Translations under genes and position numbers: made by a program
Notes under the pieces: model-generated
Told to the model about the DNA's origin: nothing
Databases searched by the model: none
The model's input: the letters and a program-made list of their open reading frames with translations, nothing else
In this document: in pieces, positions 8,745 to 16,937 of the stretch
Position numbering within the stretch: position 1 is the first letter of the stretch
Layout: each line of letters starts with the position of its first letter
Assembly: GCA_004556755.1 (NCBI GenBank)
Contig: SFFW01000007.1
Location: 10,665 to 74,664, forward strand
Length of the DNA stretch: 64,000 nt
Direction: 5' to 3'
Origin: Clostridiales bacterium
GTDB lineage: Bacteria; Bacillota; Clostridia; Oscillospirales; Oscillospiraceae

Positions 8745-9044
8745 TTGCGTTCAGACAAGGCAAAGCACACGAGGGAATACTTTTTGTATTTCCAAGGGCT
8801 TTAACGCCGTATGAACGGAAATCAGCCCCACCGCTTGTCTGACGGTGATGATTTGCGTTCAGACAAGGCAAAGCACACGAGGGAATACTTTTTGTATTTC
8901 CCGTGTGCTTTAACGCCGTATGAGCGGAAATCAGCCCTACCGCTTGTCTGACGGTGATGATTTGCGCTCAGACAAGGCAAAGCCCGCAGGGAATATTTTT
9001 ATATTTCCAAGGGCTTTAACGCCGTATGAGCGGAAATCAGCCCG
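8745..9044. repeat. Three tandem ~108-bp palindromic repeat units
   Basis: Units start near 8745, 8853 and 8962. Units 1 and 2 have an outer stem (TCAGACAAG pairing with CTTGTCTGA); unit 3 keeps TCAGACAAG but diverges before the right outer arm. All have a long inner stem around a T-rich loop (GGGAATAC paired with GTATTTCC). In units 2 and 3 the base of the inner stem differs in sequence but still pairs: AAAGCACACG with CGTGTGCTTT in unit 2, AAAGCCC with GGGCTTT in unit 3. Unit 1 combines the left arm of unit 2 with the right arm of unit 3. No reading frame is present. The array lies directly downstream of the gene at 9037-9651, whose stop codon falls in the last unit. Confidence 0.85.
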
Positions 9045-9651
9045 TCACGGTGACGCTTGTTTCGGAGGTGATGCTCTTAATATCATTGCCGCTGTAGACG
9101 CCGTTATAGTTCCAGGTCACCGAGATCGGCACCGTCAGCAGCTCACCGGGGTTGAGATAAAGCTCCTGCGAGGCGCTGTATATCAGCGTCTCCGTCGGGG
9201 AGTCGTTCGACTCGATGCTCAAGGTCTCGCTCCTGAACGAATACGCCGTGCCGTTTATCGTCACCACGCCGCTGCGGGGTCCGATGCCGAGGGTGTAGGA
9301 GCGCACATAGATCCGAACCTCCATCACCAAAGCGCCGCTTTGCGACCTCGTGACCGCCCACTCGGTGTGCGTGTTGAGAGTGGTGCCGGTGTCGGAGTCG
9401 AAGCTGCCGGACATGAGCCTGTCCTGCGAGGGGGCGGGTGTCGGTGTCGGTGTCGGTGTCGGCTCTGCGCTCGGCGACACCGAGGGCGAAGGCTCGTCCG
9501 ACGGTGAAACGTCGGGAGCTGCGGTCGGGGACGCCGACGGCTCCGCCGCCTCGTTCGAGGGCTTGGGCGCCGTGAGCCATGCGGTTATCCCCGCCGCCAT
9601 GAGCAGCACAAGTATCAGCGCAACGAAAATATGTCCCTTCTGTTTGTTCAC
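9037..9651 (-). CDS. Membrane-anchored surface protein with Pro/Ser/Thr-rich linker, unknown function
   Basis: I do not recognise a family. The 204 residues show an N-terminal membrane segment (HIFVALILVLLMAAGITAWL, about residues 7-26), then about 55 residues rich in P, S, T, E and D including a TPTPTPTP run, then a 120-residue beta-rich domain from about residue 80. The layout suggests an extracellular domain on a flexible stalk held by an uncleaved signal anchor. The GTG start is supported by GGAGG 8 bases upstream; no in-frame ATG is better placed. Its 3' end merges with the palindromic tandem repeats, which may serve as terminator. Confidence 0.65.
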   Translation of the reverse strand: MNKQKGHIFVALILVLLMAAGITAWLTAPKPSNEAAEPSASPTAAPDVSPSDEPSPSVSPSAEPTPTPTPTPAPSQDRLMSGSFDSDTGTTLNTHTEWAVTRSQSGALVMEVRIYVRSYTLGIGPRSGVVTINGTAYSFRSETLSIESNDSPTETLIYSASQELYLNPGELLTVPISVTWNYNGVYSGNDIKSITSETSVTVTG

Positions 9652-9727
9652 TTGCCTAGCCTCCGTAACTTTTAATATTTTATCGACTATTATAGCGTAT
9701 CTTTAAATAAAAATCCACTCCGCTTTG

Positions 9728-9756
9728 TTGACAAAAACCCGTAAAAATATTAAAAT
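9728..9756 (+). promoter_or_regulatory. Sigma-A promoter of the PepSY protein gene
   Basis: TTGACA at 9728-9733 and TAAAAT at 9751-9756 are separated by 17 bases, 34 bases before the ATG at 9790. Confidence 0.75.
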
Positions 9757-9789
9757 TTCAATGATTTTATTTCGGAGGGAGGCGTTGGC

Positions 9790-10236
9790 ATGGCAAAGGG
9801 CGGCAGGCATCTTGCGCCCTCGAAGCGCTCTTCCGCCGGAAGACGGCGCAGCGGCGGCATACGACTCGTCTCAAGTCGGGGCAGGGGCAGCGCCGAGAGA
9901 CCCCGCCGCAGACCCGTTTTGACCATGCGTCGGGACATCCTCCGTGCCATGCTTTTCTTCCTGCTGTGCTTTCTCATGCTCTCCCCCGTGCGGGGCTGCA
10001 TCCTTGCCGACGGCGACTACATCGGCATGGCAAAGGCGCAGAGCATCGCCGTGGACGATGCCGGCATCCCGCCCGACAAGGCGCAGAATGTTCGCACCGA
10101 CATGATAAAGATCGACGGTGAGGTGTACTACAAGGTGCAGTTTACCGGCTCCGTCACCGATTACCGATACATCATAAACGCCGAAACGGGCAAGATACTG
10201 ACGCAGGTTTTCTACCGTCTCGACAAGACGCAATAA
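9790..10236 (+). CDS. PepSY domain protein with basic N-terminus and one membrane segment
   Basis: Of 148 residues, the first 48 are very rich in R, K, S and G. A single hydrophobic segment (AMLFFLLCFLMLSPVRGCIL, about residues 53-72) follows. The rest matches the PepSY fold: KAQSIAVDDAGI, then KIDGEVYYKVQFTG, then YRYIINAETGKIL near the end. PepSY domains occur outside the membrane and can act as protease inhibitors or sensory modules; the role here is unknown. The ATG follows GGAGG. The gene is monocistronic with its own promoter and terminator. The basic cytoplasmic extension is unusual and could bind nucleic acid or acidic lipids. Confidence 0.75.
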   Translation: MAKGGRHLAPSKRSSAGRRRSGGIRLVSSRGRGSAERPRRRPVLTMRRDILRAMLFFLLCFLMLSPVRGCILADGDYIGMAKAQSIAVDDAGIPPDKAQNVRTDMIKIDGEVYYKVQFTGSVTDYRYIINAETGKILTQVFYRLDKTQ

Positions 10237-10266
10237 AAGCGTGTAAGCTGTTGCTTACACGCTTTT
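10235..10266 (+). terminator. Terminator of the PepSY protein gene
   Basis: AAAAGCGTGTAAGC and its exact reverse complement flank a 4-base loop and end in a T-run. Confidence 0.85.
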
Positions 10267-10267
10267 G

Positions 10268-10384
10268 TTCGTCTTGAATGTGCGCTCGCCTGCGAACGCT
10301 GCGCCCGTAATCGCCAAGAGGCAGCCTCTCATGTGTTTTGCGGAAAGTGTTTTGACGTACGGGCCCCAATCCTATAAACAAGAA
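10268..10384. other. GC-rich spacer with no recognised gene
   Basis: About 115 bp separates two terminators of convergent units. Open frames cross it on both strands, but none has a ribosome site or a recognisable product. A short hairpin (AGAGGC/GCCTCT type) is present. Confidence 0.4.
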
Positions 10385-10418
10385 AAACCGTGTTTTGCAA
10401 AATGCAAAACACGGTTTT
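10385..10418 (-). terminator. Terminator of rplJL
   Basis: AAACCGTGTTTTGC pairs with GCAAAACACGGTTT around a 4-base loop. On the minus strand it ends in a T-run beyond the rplL stop codon. Confidence 0.85.
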
Positions 10419-10431
10419 GTAAGTGCTGTGA

Positions 10432-10800
10432 TTACTTGATCTCGACGGTTGCGCCGACTGCCTCGAGCTGAGCCTTGAGAGCCTCTGCGTCTTCCTTGGA
10501 GATGCCTTCCTTGATCTTTGCAGGAACTGCTTCGACCATTGCCTTTGCCTCTGCGAGACCCAGGCCGGTGATGCCGCGGACTTCCTTGATGACCTTGATC
10601 TTCTCTGCGCCGAAAGCGGTCATAACAACGTCGAACTCGGTCTTTTCCTCGACAGCGGCTGCTGCTGCGCCTGCTGCGGGGGCTGCTGCTGCGACTGCGG
10701 AGACACCGAAGGTCTCGCAAATTGCATCGACGAGCTCCTTGAGCTCTAGAACGGAAAGAGCCTTGATCTCTTCTACCATGGCTGCGATTTTTTCACTCAT
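10432..10800 (-). CDS. rplL: 50S ribosomal protein L7/L12
   Basis: This 122-residue stalk protein of the large subunit recruits translation GTPases. The N-terminal dimerisation helices are followed by an alanine-rich hinge ([15 protein letters not shown], about residues 35-50) and the C-terminal domain with [20 protein letters not shown]. The start follows GGAGG. It is cotranscribed with rplJ 36 bases upstream. A terminator follows directly; rpoB, the usual next gene in Firmicutes, is not here. Confidence 0.97.
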   Translation of the reverse strand: MSEKIAAMVEEIKALSVLELKELVDAICETFGVSAVAAAAPAAGAAAAAVEEKTEFDVVMTAFGAEKIKVIKEVRGITGLGLAEAKAMVEAVPAKIKEGISKEDAEALKAQLEAVGATVEIK

Positions 10801-10836
10801 TTGAATTATCCTCCAATAATTATTCTGTTGCCGCTC

Positions 10837-11358
10837 TTACTCTGCGGCTTCTGCGGGTGCGCCACCCATCTTCTCGACGACTTCGCTCAGGCATACTGCC
10901 AGACCGCCCATAATGGCGTTGAGGGAGCCTGCCAGCTTTGCGTACAGGTCGTTCTTGGAAGTCAGGGTGGACAGTTCTGCGATCTCCTGCTCGCTCAGGA
11001 TCTTGCCCTCCATGAATGCTGCCTTGACATTGAACCTGTCGTTGAGCTTCTTGGAGTACTCGCTGATGATGCGGAACGGAGCAATGGGATCTTCGGTGCT
11101 GGTTGCAAGAGAGGTGCTTCCGTTCAGAACGGAGTCCAGCTCTTTCATACCGAGCTTGTCGATGGCGATGCGGGTAAGGGTGTTCTTTACGACGCTGTAA
11201 TCGACGCCCTCCTTGCGCATTTCGGTACGAAGCGCGGTGTCCTCTGCCACGGTAATACCCTGGTAATCGACGAGGATGCCTGCGCTTGCGCCCTGAATAC
11301 GCTCAACGAGTGCTTCGACTATCGCCTGCTTTTCGCTGAGAACCTTTGCGTTAGGCAT
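10837..11358 (-). CDS. rplJ: 50S ribosomal protein L10
   Basis: This 173-residue protein anchors L7/L12 dimers to the ribosome and represses its own mRNA leader. It shows the L10 start (MPNAKVLSEKQAIVEALVER), the RNA-binding region YSVVKNTLTRIA, and a C-terminal helix for L12 binding. GGAGG lies 11 bases before the ATG. Upstream are an L10-leader element and an attenuator-like hairpin. rplK and rplA do not lie upstream, so the rplJL pair stands alone. Confidence 0.97.
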   Translation of the reverse strand: MPNAKVLSEKQAIVEALVERIQGASAGILVDYQGITVAEDTALRTEMRKEGVDYSVVKNTLTRIAIDKLGMKELDSVLNGSTSLATSTEDPIAPFRIISEYSKKLNDRFNVKAAFMEGKILSEQEIAELSTLTSKNDLYAKLAGSLNAIMGGLAVCLSEVVEKMGGAPAEAAE

Positions 11359-11401
11359 GTGTGTTTTTCACCTCCACACGATTTATCTGCGCCCGCAGAA
11401 T

Positions 11402-11510
11402 AAAGAAAAGTCTCCGTATCACGGGACACGGAGACATAAAGCAATCAAATCTGATGCCATCCTCGGCAGGATTTACACGAAACCGCAACCTGCTGTCTCC
11501 GGAGCGCCAA
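11402..11510 (-). promoter_or_regulatory. Ribosomal protein L10 leader with terminator-like hairpin
   Basis: The minus-strand transcript carries the motif GACAGCAGGTT followed by AATCCTGCCGAGGA, the conserved stem and internal loop of the L10 leader RNA family. A hairpin follows (GTCTCCGT pairing with ACGGAGAC, 11410-11435) and ends in TTTTCTTT, consistent with attenuation. L10 or the L10-L12 complex is expected to bind and lower rplJL expression. Confidence 0.85.
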
Positions 11511-11513
11511 AAT

Positions 11514-11542
11514 AAAATATCATTTTTTGCCTTGCTTGTCAA
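11514..11542 (-). promoter_or_regulatory. Sigma-A promoter of rplJL
   Basis: The minus strand has TTGACA (11542-11537) and TATTTT (11519-11514) with a 17-base spacer, directly before the L10 leader. Confidence 0.8.
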
Positions 11543-11556
11543 GGCTTTTTTTCATT

Positions 11557-12237
11557 TTACATCATGGAAACGAAATTATAGCTCATATGGAAGAAGATCG
11601 CCGTCCATATGCTGCCGCTCTTGTCGTAGCTCCAGCACAGAGCGACGCCGCCGGGGATATACTGTATAACGTATATGAGCATCCTCAGATCGCCGGACGA
11701 CAGGATGTACGACGCAATGTGGTACAGTCCGAACACAAGCACCGTCACGACGTAGGCGGCAATGCGGCTGCGGCGGCGTATGGTGCAGAATATGCCGCCT
11801 CTGAATATCGCCTCCTCCACCACGGGAGCAAGCAGCACGGCGACCGCCATCATGCTGCTTCGATCCTGCGCCGTGAGACTGTTCACCGTGTCTTGGTTCG
11901 GGTTCGAGCCGGAAGGGGAGATCAGGAGCATCAGCAGATTCACCGCAAAGTTCAGCGCAAGGCACAGCCCCCACGCCGTCAGAAAATGCATGAGGCACAG
12001 CCCCGGTTTCTCCGCAAGATTCCGCCAACTCCGCAGAAGGTATCTGCCCAGCAGTACAAGCACAAGTGCAAAGCTCATGCAGTAGTACAGCAGGTTAAAG
12101 CGAGCGCCGCTGAGACCCAAATTCAGCACGTTGTTTAAAACAAGCAGCAGCCTCGGCAGCAGGACGCAGTGCAGCGGCAGCATCGCCATTGCGCTCCAGA
12201 ACTCAAAGCGGGTGAGCCGGTCTTTAAACTGCGTCAT
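11557..12237 (-). CDS. CPBP family intramembrane glutamic protease
   Basis: This 226-residue polytopic membrane protein has the three CPBP (Abi/CAAX protease-like) motifs: EEAIFRG near residues 141-147, the F/H motif in VLVFGLYHIASY, and HMSYNF at the C-terminus. Members cleave within membranes; in bacteria they have been linked to bacteriocin self-immunity and to signalling. No bacteriocin gene is adjacent. The ATG overlaps the mutS stop codon (ATGA), so it is translated with mutS. The substrate is unknown. Confidence 0.85.
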   Translation of the reverse strand: MTQFKDRLTRFEFWSAMAMLPLHCVLLPRLLLVLNNVLNLGLSGARFNLLYYCMSFALVLVLLGRYLLRSWRNLAEKPGLCLMHFLTAWGLCLALNFAVNLLMLLISPSGSNPNQDTVNSLTAQDRSSMMAVAVLLAPVVEEAIFRGGIFCTIRRRSRIAAYVVTVLVFGLYHIASYILSSGDLRMLIYVIQYIPGGVALCWSYDKSGSIWTAIFFHMSYNFVSMM

Positions 12238-14834
12238 CCGTTTACCTTCTTTCTCAGCTCACTGAGGAGGTTGAGCGCCTCAAGCGGTGTGAGAGAGTCG
12301 ATATCCGTCCGGCGCAGGATCCTTGCAACCTCATCGGTGCCGGCGTCGATAAGGCTTATCTGCGCTTCCTCCTGCACGGGGGCAAGGTCGGGGCGGGAGC
12401 TTTCGGTCTCAAGCTCTTTGAGGTAGGTCTTTGCCTTCGATATGACCCCGTCCGGCACGCCCGCAAGCTTTGCGACCTCGATGCCGTAGCTGTCGTCGGC
12501 GGCGCCGGGCATTATGCGGCGCAGGAACACGAGCGTTCCGCCCTGCTTCTTTGCGCTGATGCTGTAATTATGCACGCCCTCGACCACGCCCTCAAGTGCG
12601 CTCAGCTCGTGGTAATGCGTTGCGAACATGGTCTTTGCGCCGAGCCTGCGCTTGTCGGCGCAATGCTCAAGCACGGCTCTGGCTATCGCCATGCCGTCGT
12701 AGGTCGAGGTGCCTCTGCCGATCTCGTCGAGAATGAGCAGGGACGACGAGGTCGCATATTTGAGAATGTTTGCGACCTCGCTCATTTCGAGCATGAAGGT
12801 CGATTGTCCGGCGGCAAGGTCGTCCGATGCGCCGATCCTCGTGAACACCCTGTCCACGACGCCGACGACGGCGCTTTTTGCCGGGACGAAGGAGCCCATC
12901 TGCGCCATGAGGCAGATGAGCGCCGTCTGACGCATATAGGTGCTTTTGCCCGCCATGTTCGGACCCGTGACTATCGCAACACGGTTGCCGTCGCGGTTCA
13001 AAACGGTGTCGTTCGGGACGAACATCACGTCCTTCACCGACTGCTCCACGACGGGGTGTCTGCCCTCACGGATGATAAGCTCCCCGGAGGTATCGACCTC
13101 CGGCATACAGTAGTCGTTGCGCACGGCGACCTCGGCAAGCGAACAGAGAGCGTCCAGCCTTGCGACGGCGTCGGCGCTTTGCTGCACCGCCTCGACCCTT
13201 GCGCCGATGATCTCGCACACCATGGTAAAGTGCTTGTACTCAAGCTCCTTTATCCTGTCGGCGGCGGTGAGCAGGTTGTTTTCAAGCTCTTTAAGCTCCT
13301 GCGTGAAGTAGCGCTCGTTTGAAACGAGGGTCTGCTTTCTTATGTAGTCGTCGGGGATATTGATCTCGCCTGCGGACTTGGGAACGTCGATATAATAGCC
13401 GAACACACGGTTGTAGCCCACCTTGAGCTTTTTGATGCCGGTGCGCTCCCGCTCACGGCGCTCAAGCGCCGCCACCGCCTCCGCTCCGTTGTCACGGATG
13501 CTGCGGAGCTTATCGACCTCCTCGGAATAGCCCGTGCGCAGGATCCCGCCCTCACGCACGGAAAACGGCGGATCGTCGCATATCGCCCTGTCGATGCGGC
13601 TCGTTATGTCGGAAAGCTCGTCCATTGCAGCGATCTCCCGCAGGGTGCTGCACTTAAATTGCGCAAGCTGTGCCTTTAGGGTCGGAAGCGCCCTCGTACA
13701 TTCGCCGAGAGCGATGAGGTCCCTGCCGTTTGCATTGCCGAACACGACCTTGCCGATGAGCCGCTGCATATCGTTTATGCCCCGCAGGGTCTGAATTATC
13801 TCGCCCCTTGCGGTGTTGTCCCGCACAAGCTCCGACACCGCCGTGAGGCGGCGCTTTATGTTGACGGGGCTCAAAAGAGGACGTTCGACCCAGCTTCGCA
13901 GAAGTCTGCCGCCCATGGGAGTCTTTGTCTTGTCAAGCACCCACAGGAGCGAACCCTTTTTCTCGCCCGTGCGCTGGGACTCCGTAAGCTCAAGGGATCG
14001 CCTTGTCGCCCAGTCAAGCTCCATGTATCTGCCGCTGCCGAATATGTCGACGCTGCGGATGTTTGAAAGCTCGGTTTTCTGCGTTTCGCTGATGTACGAC
14101 AGCAGCGCACCGCAGGCGCAGACCGCCGGCTGAAGCTCGCCGAGGGAAAGCTCGTCAAGGCTCCTGACCTTAAACTGCTCGCACACTCTTGCCGCCGACG
14201 CCATGAACTCGAAGTTGTGTCCCAGCTCTATCATGCAGCCGAGGCGCTTCGTGAGAAACTCCGAGATCTCGTCGCACTGCATATACGCACCGGAGTTTAA
14301 AACGACCTCCTTGGGTGCAAAGCGACCCATCTCGTTTATGATGTGATTTCTCGCATCGCTCTCAAAGCAGGCGCAGCAGAACTCGCCCGTCGATATGTCG
14401 CAGAAGGCGACGCCGCCCCGGTCGGCGGCAAGAAACGCCGAGCCGAGGTAGTTGCTGCGCCCCTCCTCAAGCATGATGCTGTCCGTCACCGTACCGGGGG
14501 TGACTATGCGGATAACGTCACGCTTAACGAGACCCTTTGCGGTCGCCGGATCCTCTATCTGCTCGCAGATCGCCACCTTGTAGCCCTTTGCCACGAGCTT
14601 CGCTATATAGCTCTGCGCACTGTGATACGGCACTCCGCACATGGGCGTGCGCTTTTCGGGGTCCTGAATGCCCCTGTCCCTCGTCGTCAGCGCAAGGTCA
14701 AGCTCCTTCGAGGCAAGCTTTGCATCGTCATCGAACATCTCGTAAAAATCGCCGAGACGGAAAAACAGCAGACAGTCGTTGTGCCGGTGCTTTATTTCGT
14801 AATATTGCTGTTTCATCGGTGTGAGTTCAGCCAC
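12234..14834 (-). CDS. mutS: DNA mismatch repair protein MutS
   Basis: This 866-residue mismatch-recognition ATPase starts MAELTPMKQQYYEIK. The mismatch-contacting F-x-E motif is in CLLFFRLGDFYEMFDDDA. Connector and lever domains follow, then the Walker A loop GPNMAGKSTYMRQ and the DEIGRGTSTYDG region. The start is GTG, supported by AGGAGGG 7-8 bases upstream and by the conserved N-terminus. mutL lies in the divergent operon 2 kb away. It is cotranscribed with miaB and the small membrane protein upstream and the CPBP protease downstream. Confidence 0.97.
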   Translation of the reverse strand: MAELTPMKQQYYEIKHRHNDCLLFFRLGDFYEMFDDDAKLASKELDLALTTRDRGIQDPEKRTPMCGVPYHSAQSYIAKLVAKGYKVAICEQIEDPATAKGLVKRDVIRIVTPGTVTDSIMLEEGRSNYLGSAFLAADRGGVAFCDISTGEFCCACFESDARNHIINEMGRFAPKEVVLNSGAYMQCDEISEFLTKRLGCMIELGHNFEFMASAARVCEQFKVRSLDELSLGELQPAVCACGALLSYISETQKTELSNIRSVDIFGSGRYMELDWATRRSLELTESQRTGEKKGSLLWVLDKTKTPMGGRLLRSWVERPLLSPVNIKRRLTAVSELVRDNTARGEIIQTLRGINDMQRLIGKVVFGNANGRDLIALGECTRALPTLKAQLAQFKCSTLREIAAMDELSDITSRIDRAICDDPPFSVREGGILRTGYSEEVDKLRSIRDNGAEAVAALERRERERTGIKKLKVGYNRVFGYYIDVPKSAGEINIPDDYIRKQTLVSNERYFTQELKELENNLLTAADRIKELEYKHFTMVCEIIGARVEAVQQSADAVARLDALCSLAEVAVRNDYCMPEVDTSGELIIREGRHPVVEQSVKDVMFVPNDTVLNRDGNRVAIVTGPNMAGKSTYMRQTALICLMAQMGSFVPAKSAVVGVVDRVFTRIGASDDLAAGQSTFMLEMSEVANILKYATSSSLLILDEIGRGTSTYDGMAIARAVLEHCADKRRLGAKTMFATHYHELSALEGVVEGVHNYSISAKKQGGTLVFLRRIMPGAADDSYGIEVAKLAGVPDGVISKAKTYLKELETESSRPDLAPVQEEAQISLIDAGTDEVARILRRTDIDSLTPLEALNLLSELRKKVNG

Positions 14835-14855
14835 GTCACACCCTCCTGACCGTAG

Positions 14856-15398
14856 TTATTTTTTCTTTATCAGCTCGTCACGCTGACGGAGCATTTCCTC
14901 GTGAAACTGCTCCGGGAGATATTTCATAAATTCGTCGAACGCCTTTTCGTTGTACTCGAAGTAGAAGGTGCCCTCGCCCGTGTTGTCGGGGAAGTGACTC
15001 CGCTCCTCGTCGGAAAGCTCGTGATTTGATATGTACACCCACTTTATCCACAGGTTCTTTATCATGCCGCAGTCGGTCACGGCGCTCCAGAACAGATCGT
15101 CGGTCTTTTCGTTGAGATAGAATCTCATGCACTTATCGCCGAAGGACACCATCGAAAAGCCGTAGGAGTTCACGGAGATGAGCTTAAAGGCGAACACCCA
15201 CAGCGCACTGACCATGGCGAGTATCACGAGAAGTCCGTATACATACTTATCGCCCAGGCGCCCGATAAGGCAGACGGCGAGCGATATAAGCGCAAACGCA
15301 AGCAGTCCGACTGCGATAAAGAACACTATCGTCATCGAACCCTTGTGAAGTCTCAGGCTGTTTGTGACCTTGAATTTTTTGATGCTTTCCTTTGGCAT
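14856..15398 (-). CDS. Two-pass membrane protein of unknown function
   Basis: I do not recognise a family. The 180 residues contain two hydrophobic segments (about 24-45 and 50-72) and a C-terminal soluble half rich in aromatic and charged residues, ending in a basic helix (RQRDELIKKK). The soluble half could be a PH-like domain, but this is a guess. The start ATG at 15398 follows GGAGG by 7 bases and lies 2 bases after the miaB stop codon, so a longer reading that overlaps miaB is unlikely. It sits between miaB and mutS. Confidence 0.65.
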   Translation of the reverse strand: MPKESIKKFKVTNSLRLHKGSMTIVFFIAVGLLAFALISLAVCLIGRLGDKYVYGLLVILAMVSALWVFAFKLISVNSYGFSMVSFGDKCMRFYLNEKTDDLFWSAVTDCGMIKNLWIKWVYISNHELSDEERSHFPDNTGEGTFYFEYNEKAFDEFMKYLPEQFHEEMLRQRDELIKKK

Positions 15399-15400
15399 TT

Positions 15401-16822
15401 TCAGTCCTCCGTTTCGGGTTCGCCGTACAGCGCCCATGTGTTTGATCCCGTTATTTTGACGTTTATGAAGCGTCCCAAAAGCTCCTTTGAACCCTTGAGA
15501 TGCACGAGCCTGCCGCCGTTTGTCCTCGACGAGAGGTTATACTGCTCCTTGCCTGTCTCGCCGTCGACAAGAACTCTTACGGTCTTGCCCTCATACTCAC
15601 GGTGCTTTTCCGCAGATATGCGGTTTGCGACGTCGAGCAGACGGTCAAAGTGCTTCTGCTTATCCTCACGGCTGTAGGGGTCGGGCATTTCCGCTGCGGG
15701 AGTGCCGACACGCTTGGAGTAGATGAAGGTGAACATCGCATCGTAGCGCACCTTTTCGCAGAGCCTGAGCGTCTCCTCAAAATCCTCCTCCGTCTCGTTT
15801 GGGAAGCCGACGATTATGTCCGTCGTGAGGACGAGGTCGGGCATATAGCTTCGGGCAAGCTCCACCTTTTGCAGGTACTTTTCCGAATCGTAGTGCCTGT
15901 TCATCGCCTTCAATATGCGGTCGCTGCCGCTCTGCACGGGCAGGTGGAGCTGATGTGCGCACTTTTCGCACTCCGCCATCGTGCGGAACAGCTCCTCCGT
16001 CGCATCCTTGGGGTGGCTCGTCATAAAGCGGATGAGAAATTCGCCCGGAATGTCGTTTATCATGGCGATAAGGTCGGCAAAGGACACGTCCGTATCGAGG
16101 TCCTTGCCGTAGGAATTGACGTTCTGACCGAGGAGCGTTATCTCCTTGTAGCCCGCAGCCACAAGCTCTCTCGCCTCGGCGACGATGTCCTCCGGTCGGC
16201 GGGAGCGCTCCCTGCCCCGAACGTAGGGTACGATGCAGTAGGTGCAGAAGTTGTTGCAGCCGTACATGATGGACAGCCACGCCTTTATGCTGCCGTCACG
16301 CTTTTGGGGAATGCCCTCTGCGACGGTGCCGTCGGACTGTGTCGTCTCGAACACACGCTTGCCCTTTTCGAGGTAGCGCAGCATAAGCTCCGGCAGACGC
16401 CAAAGCTCATGCGGTCCGAAGACCATGTCCACCACGGGGTAGGAGCGCCGTATCTTCTCCGCCATGTGGGGCTGCTGCACCATGCAGCCGCAGACGGCGA
16501 CGATCTGCCCCGGCTTTGCCTTTTTGGAGTGGTTTAACTGACCCACGTTGCCGAGGACACGCATCTCTGCGTGTTCACGCACGGCGCAGGTGTTGACGAC
16601 TATAAGGTCCGCCCGGAACTCGTCCTGCGTGAAGCCGTAGCCCATTTCGGCGAGGTAGCCCCTTATCTTTTCGCTGTCCGCCTCGTTCTGCTGACAGCCG
16701 TAGGTATCCACCATCGCAAGCGGTCTTGCGCCGTTTGCGGTTATGCGGTCAAAGACCTCGGCGCAGTATTCCTCCTGCCGCTTTATGTCCCCGACCCCGA
16801 TCTCTTTTCTCACATATGCCAT
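15401..16822 (-). CDS. miaB: tRNA-2-methylthio-N6-dimethylallyladenosine synthase
   Basis: This 473-residue radical-SAM methylthiotransferase adds a methylthio group to i6A37 of tRNAs reading UNN codons. It has the N-terminal UPF0004 cluster-binding domain (DTYGCQQNEADSE), the radical-SAM motif CNNFCTYC followed by IVPYVRGRERSR, and a C-terminal TRAM domain. The start is ATG 16822 (MAYVRKEIG); the 86 in-frame codons upstream overlap the promoter region and lack similarity. Its substrate precursor is made by miaA, coded in the divergent mutL operon. Confidence 0.95.
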   Translation of the reverse strand: MAYVRKEIGVGDIKRQEEYCAEVFDRITANGARPLAMVDTYGCQQNEADSEKIRGYLAEMGYGFTQDEFRADLIVVNTCAVREHAEMRVLGNVGQLNHSKKAKPGQIVAVCGCMVQQPHMAEKIRRSYPVVDMVFGPHELWRLPELMLRYLEKGKRVFETTQSDGTVAEGIPQKRDGSIKAWLSIMYGCNNFCTYCIVPYVRGRERSRRPEDIVAEARELVAAGYKEITLLGQNVNSYGKDLDTDVSFADLIAMINDIPGEFLIRFMTSHPKDATEELFRTMAECEKCAHQLHLPVQSGSDRILKAMNRHYDSEKYLQKVELARSYMPDLVLTTDIIVGFPNETEEDFEETLRLCEKVRYDAMFTFIYSKRVGTPAAEMPDPYSREDKQKHFDRLLDVANRISAEKHREYEGKTVRVLVDGETGKEQYNLSSRTNGGRLVHLKGSKELLGRFINVKITGSNTWALYGEPETED

Positions 16823-16901
16823 ATTGATTCCCTGTTTTCCTTTATTAACGTTCTCCGAGCATTTTACCATAAAAAGAGTGGAACTTTCAACTAAAATAAT
16901 G

Positions 16902-16907
16902 TATAAT
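16902..16907 (+). promoter_or_regulatory. Likely -10 element of mutL
   Basis: A perfect TATAAT lies 31 bases before the mutL ATG; the hexamer 17 bases upstream (TGGAAC) is a weak -35. The whole miaB-mutL gap is AT-rich and probably holds divergent promoters. Confidence 0.5.
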
Positions 16908-16937
16908 GATATATTATATATTGTACCAGAGGTAGCC

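Noticed and set aside
8745..9044. Possible CRISPR array
   Set aside because: The units are about 108 bp and contiguous, with no unique spacers and no cas genes; they are palindromic tandem repeats.
10265..10471. 68-codon frame across the rplL terminator
   Set aside because: It runs through a strong terminator hairpin and into rplL antisense, with no ribosome site.
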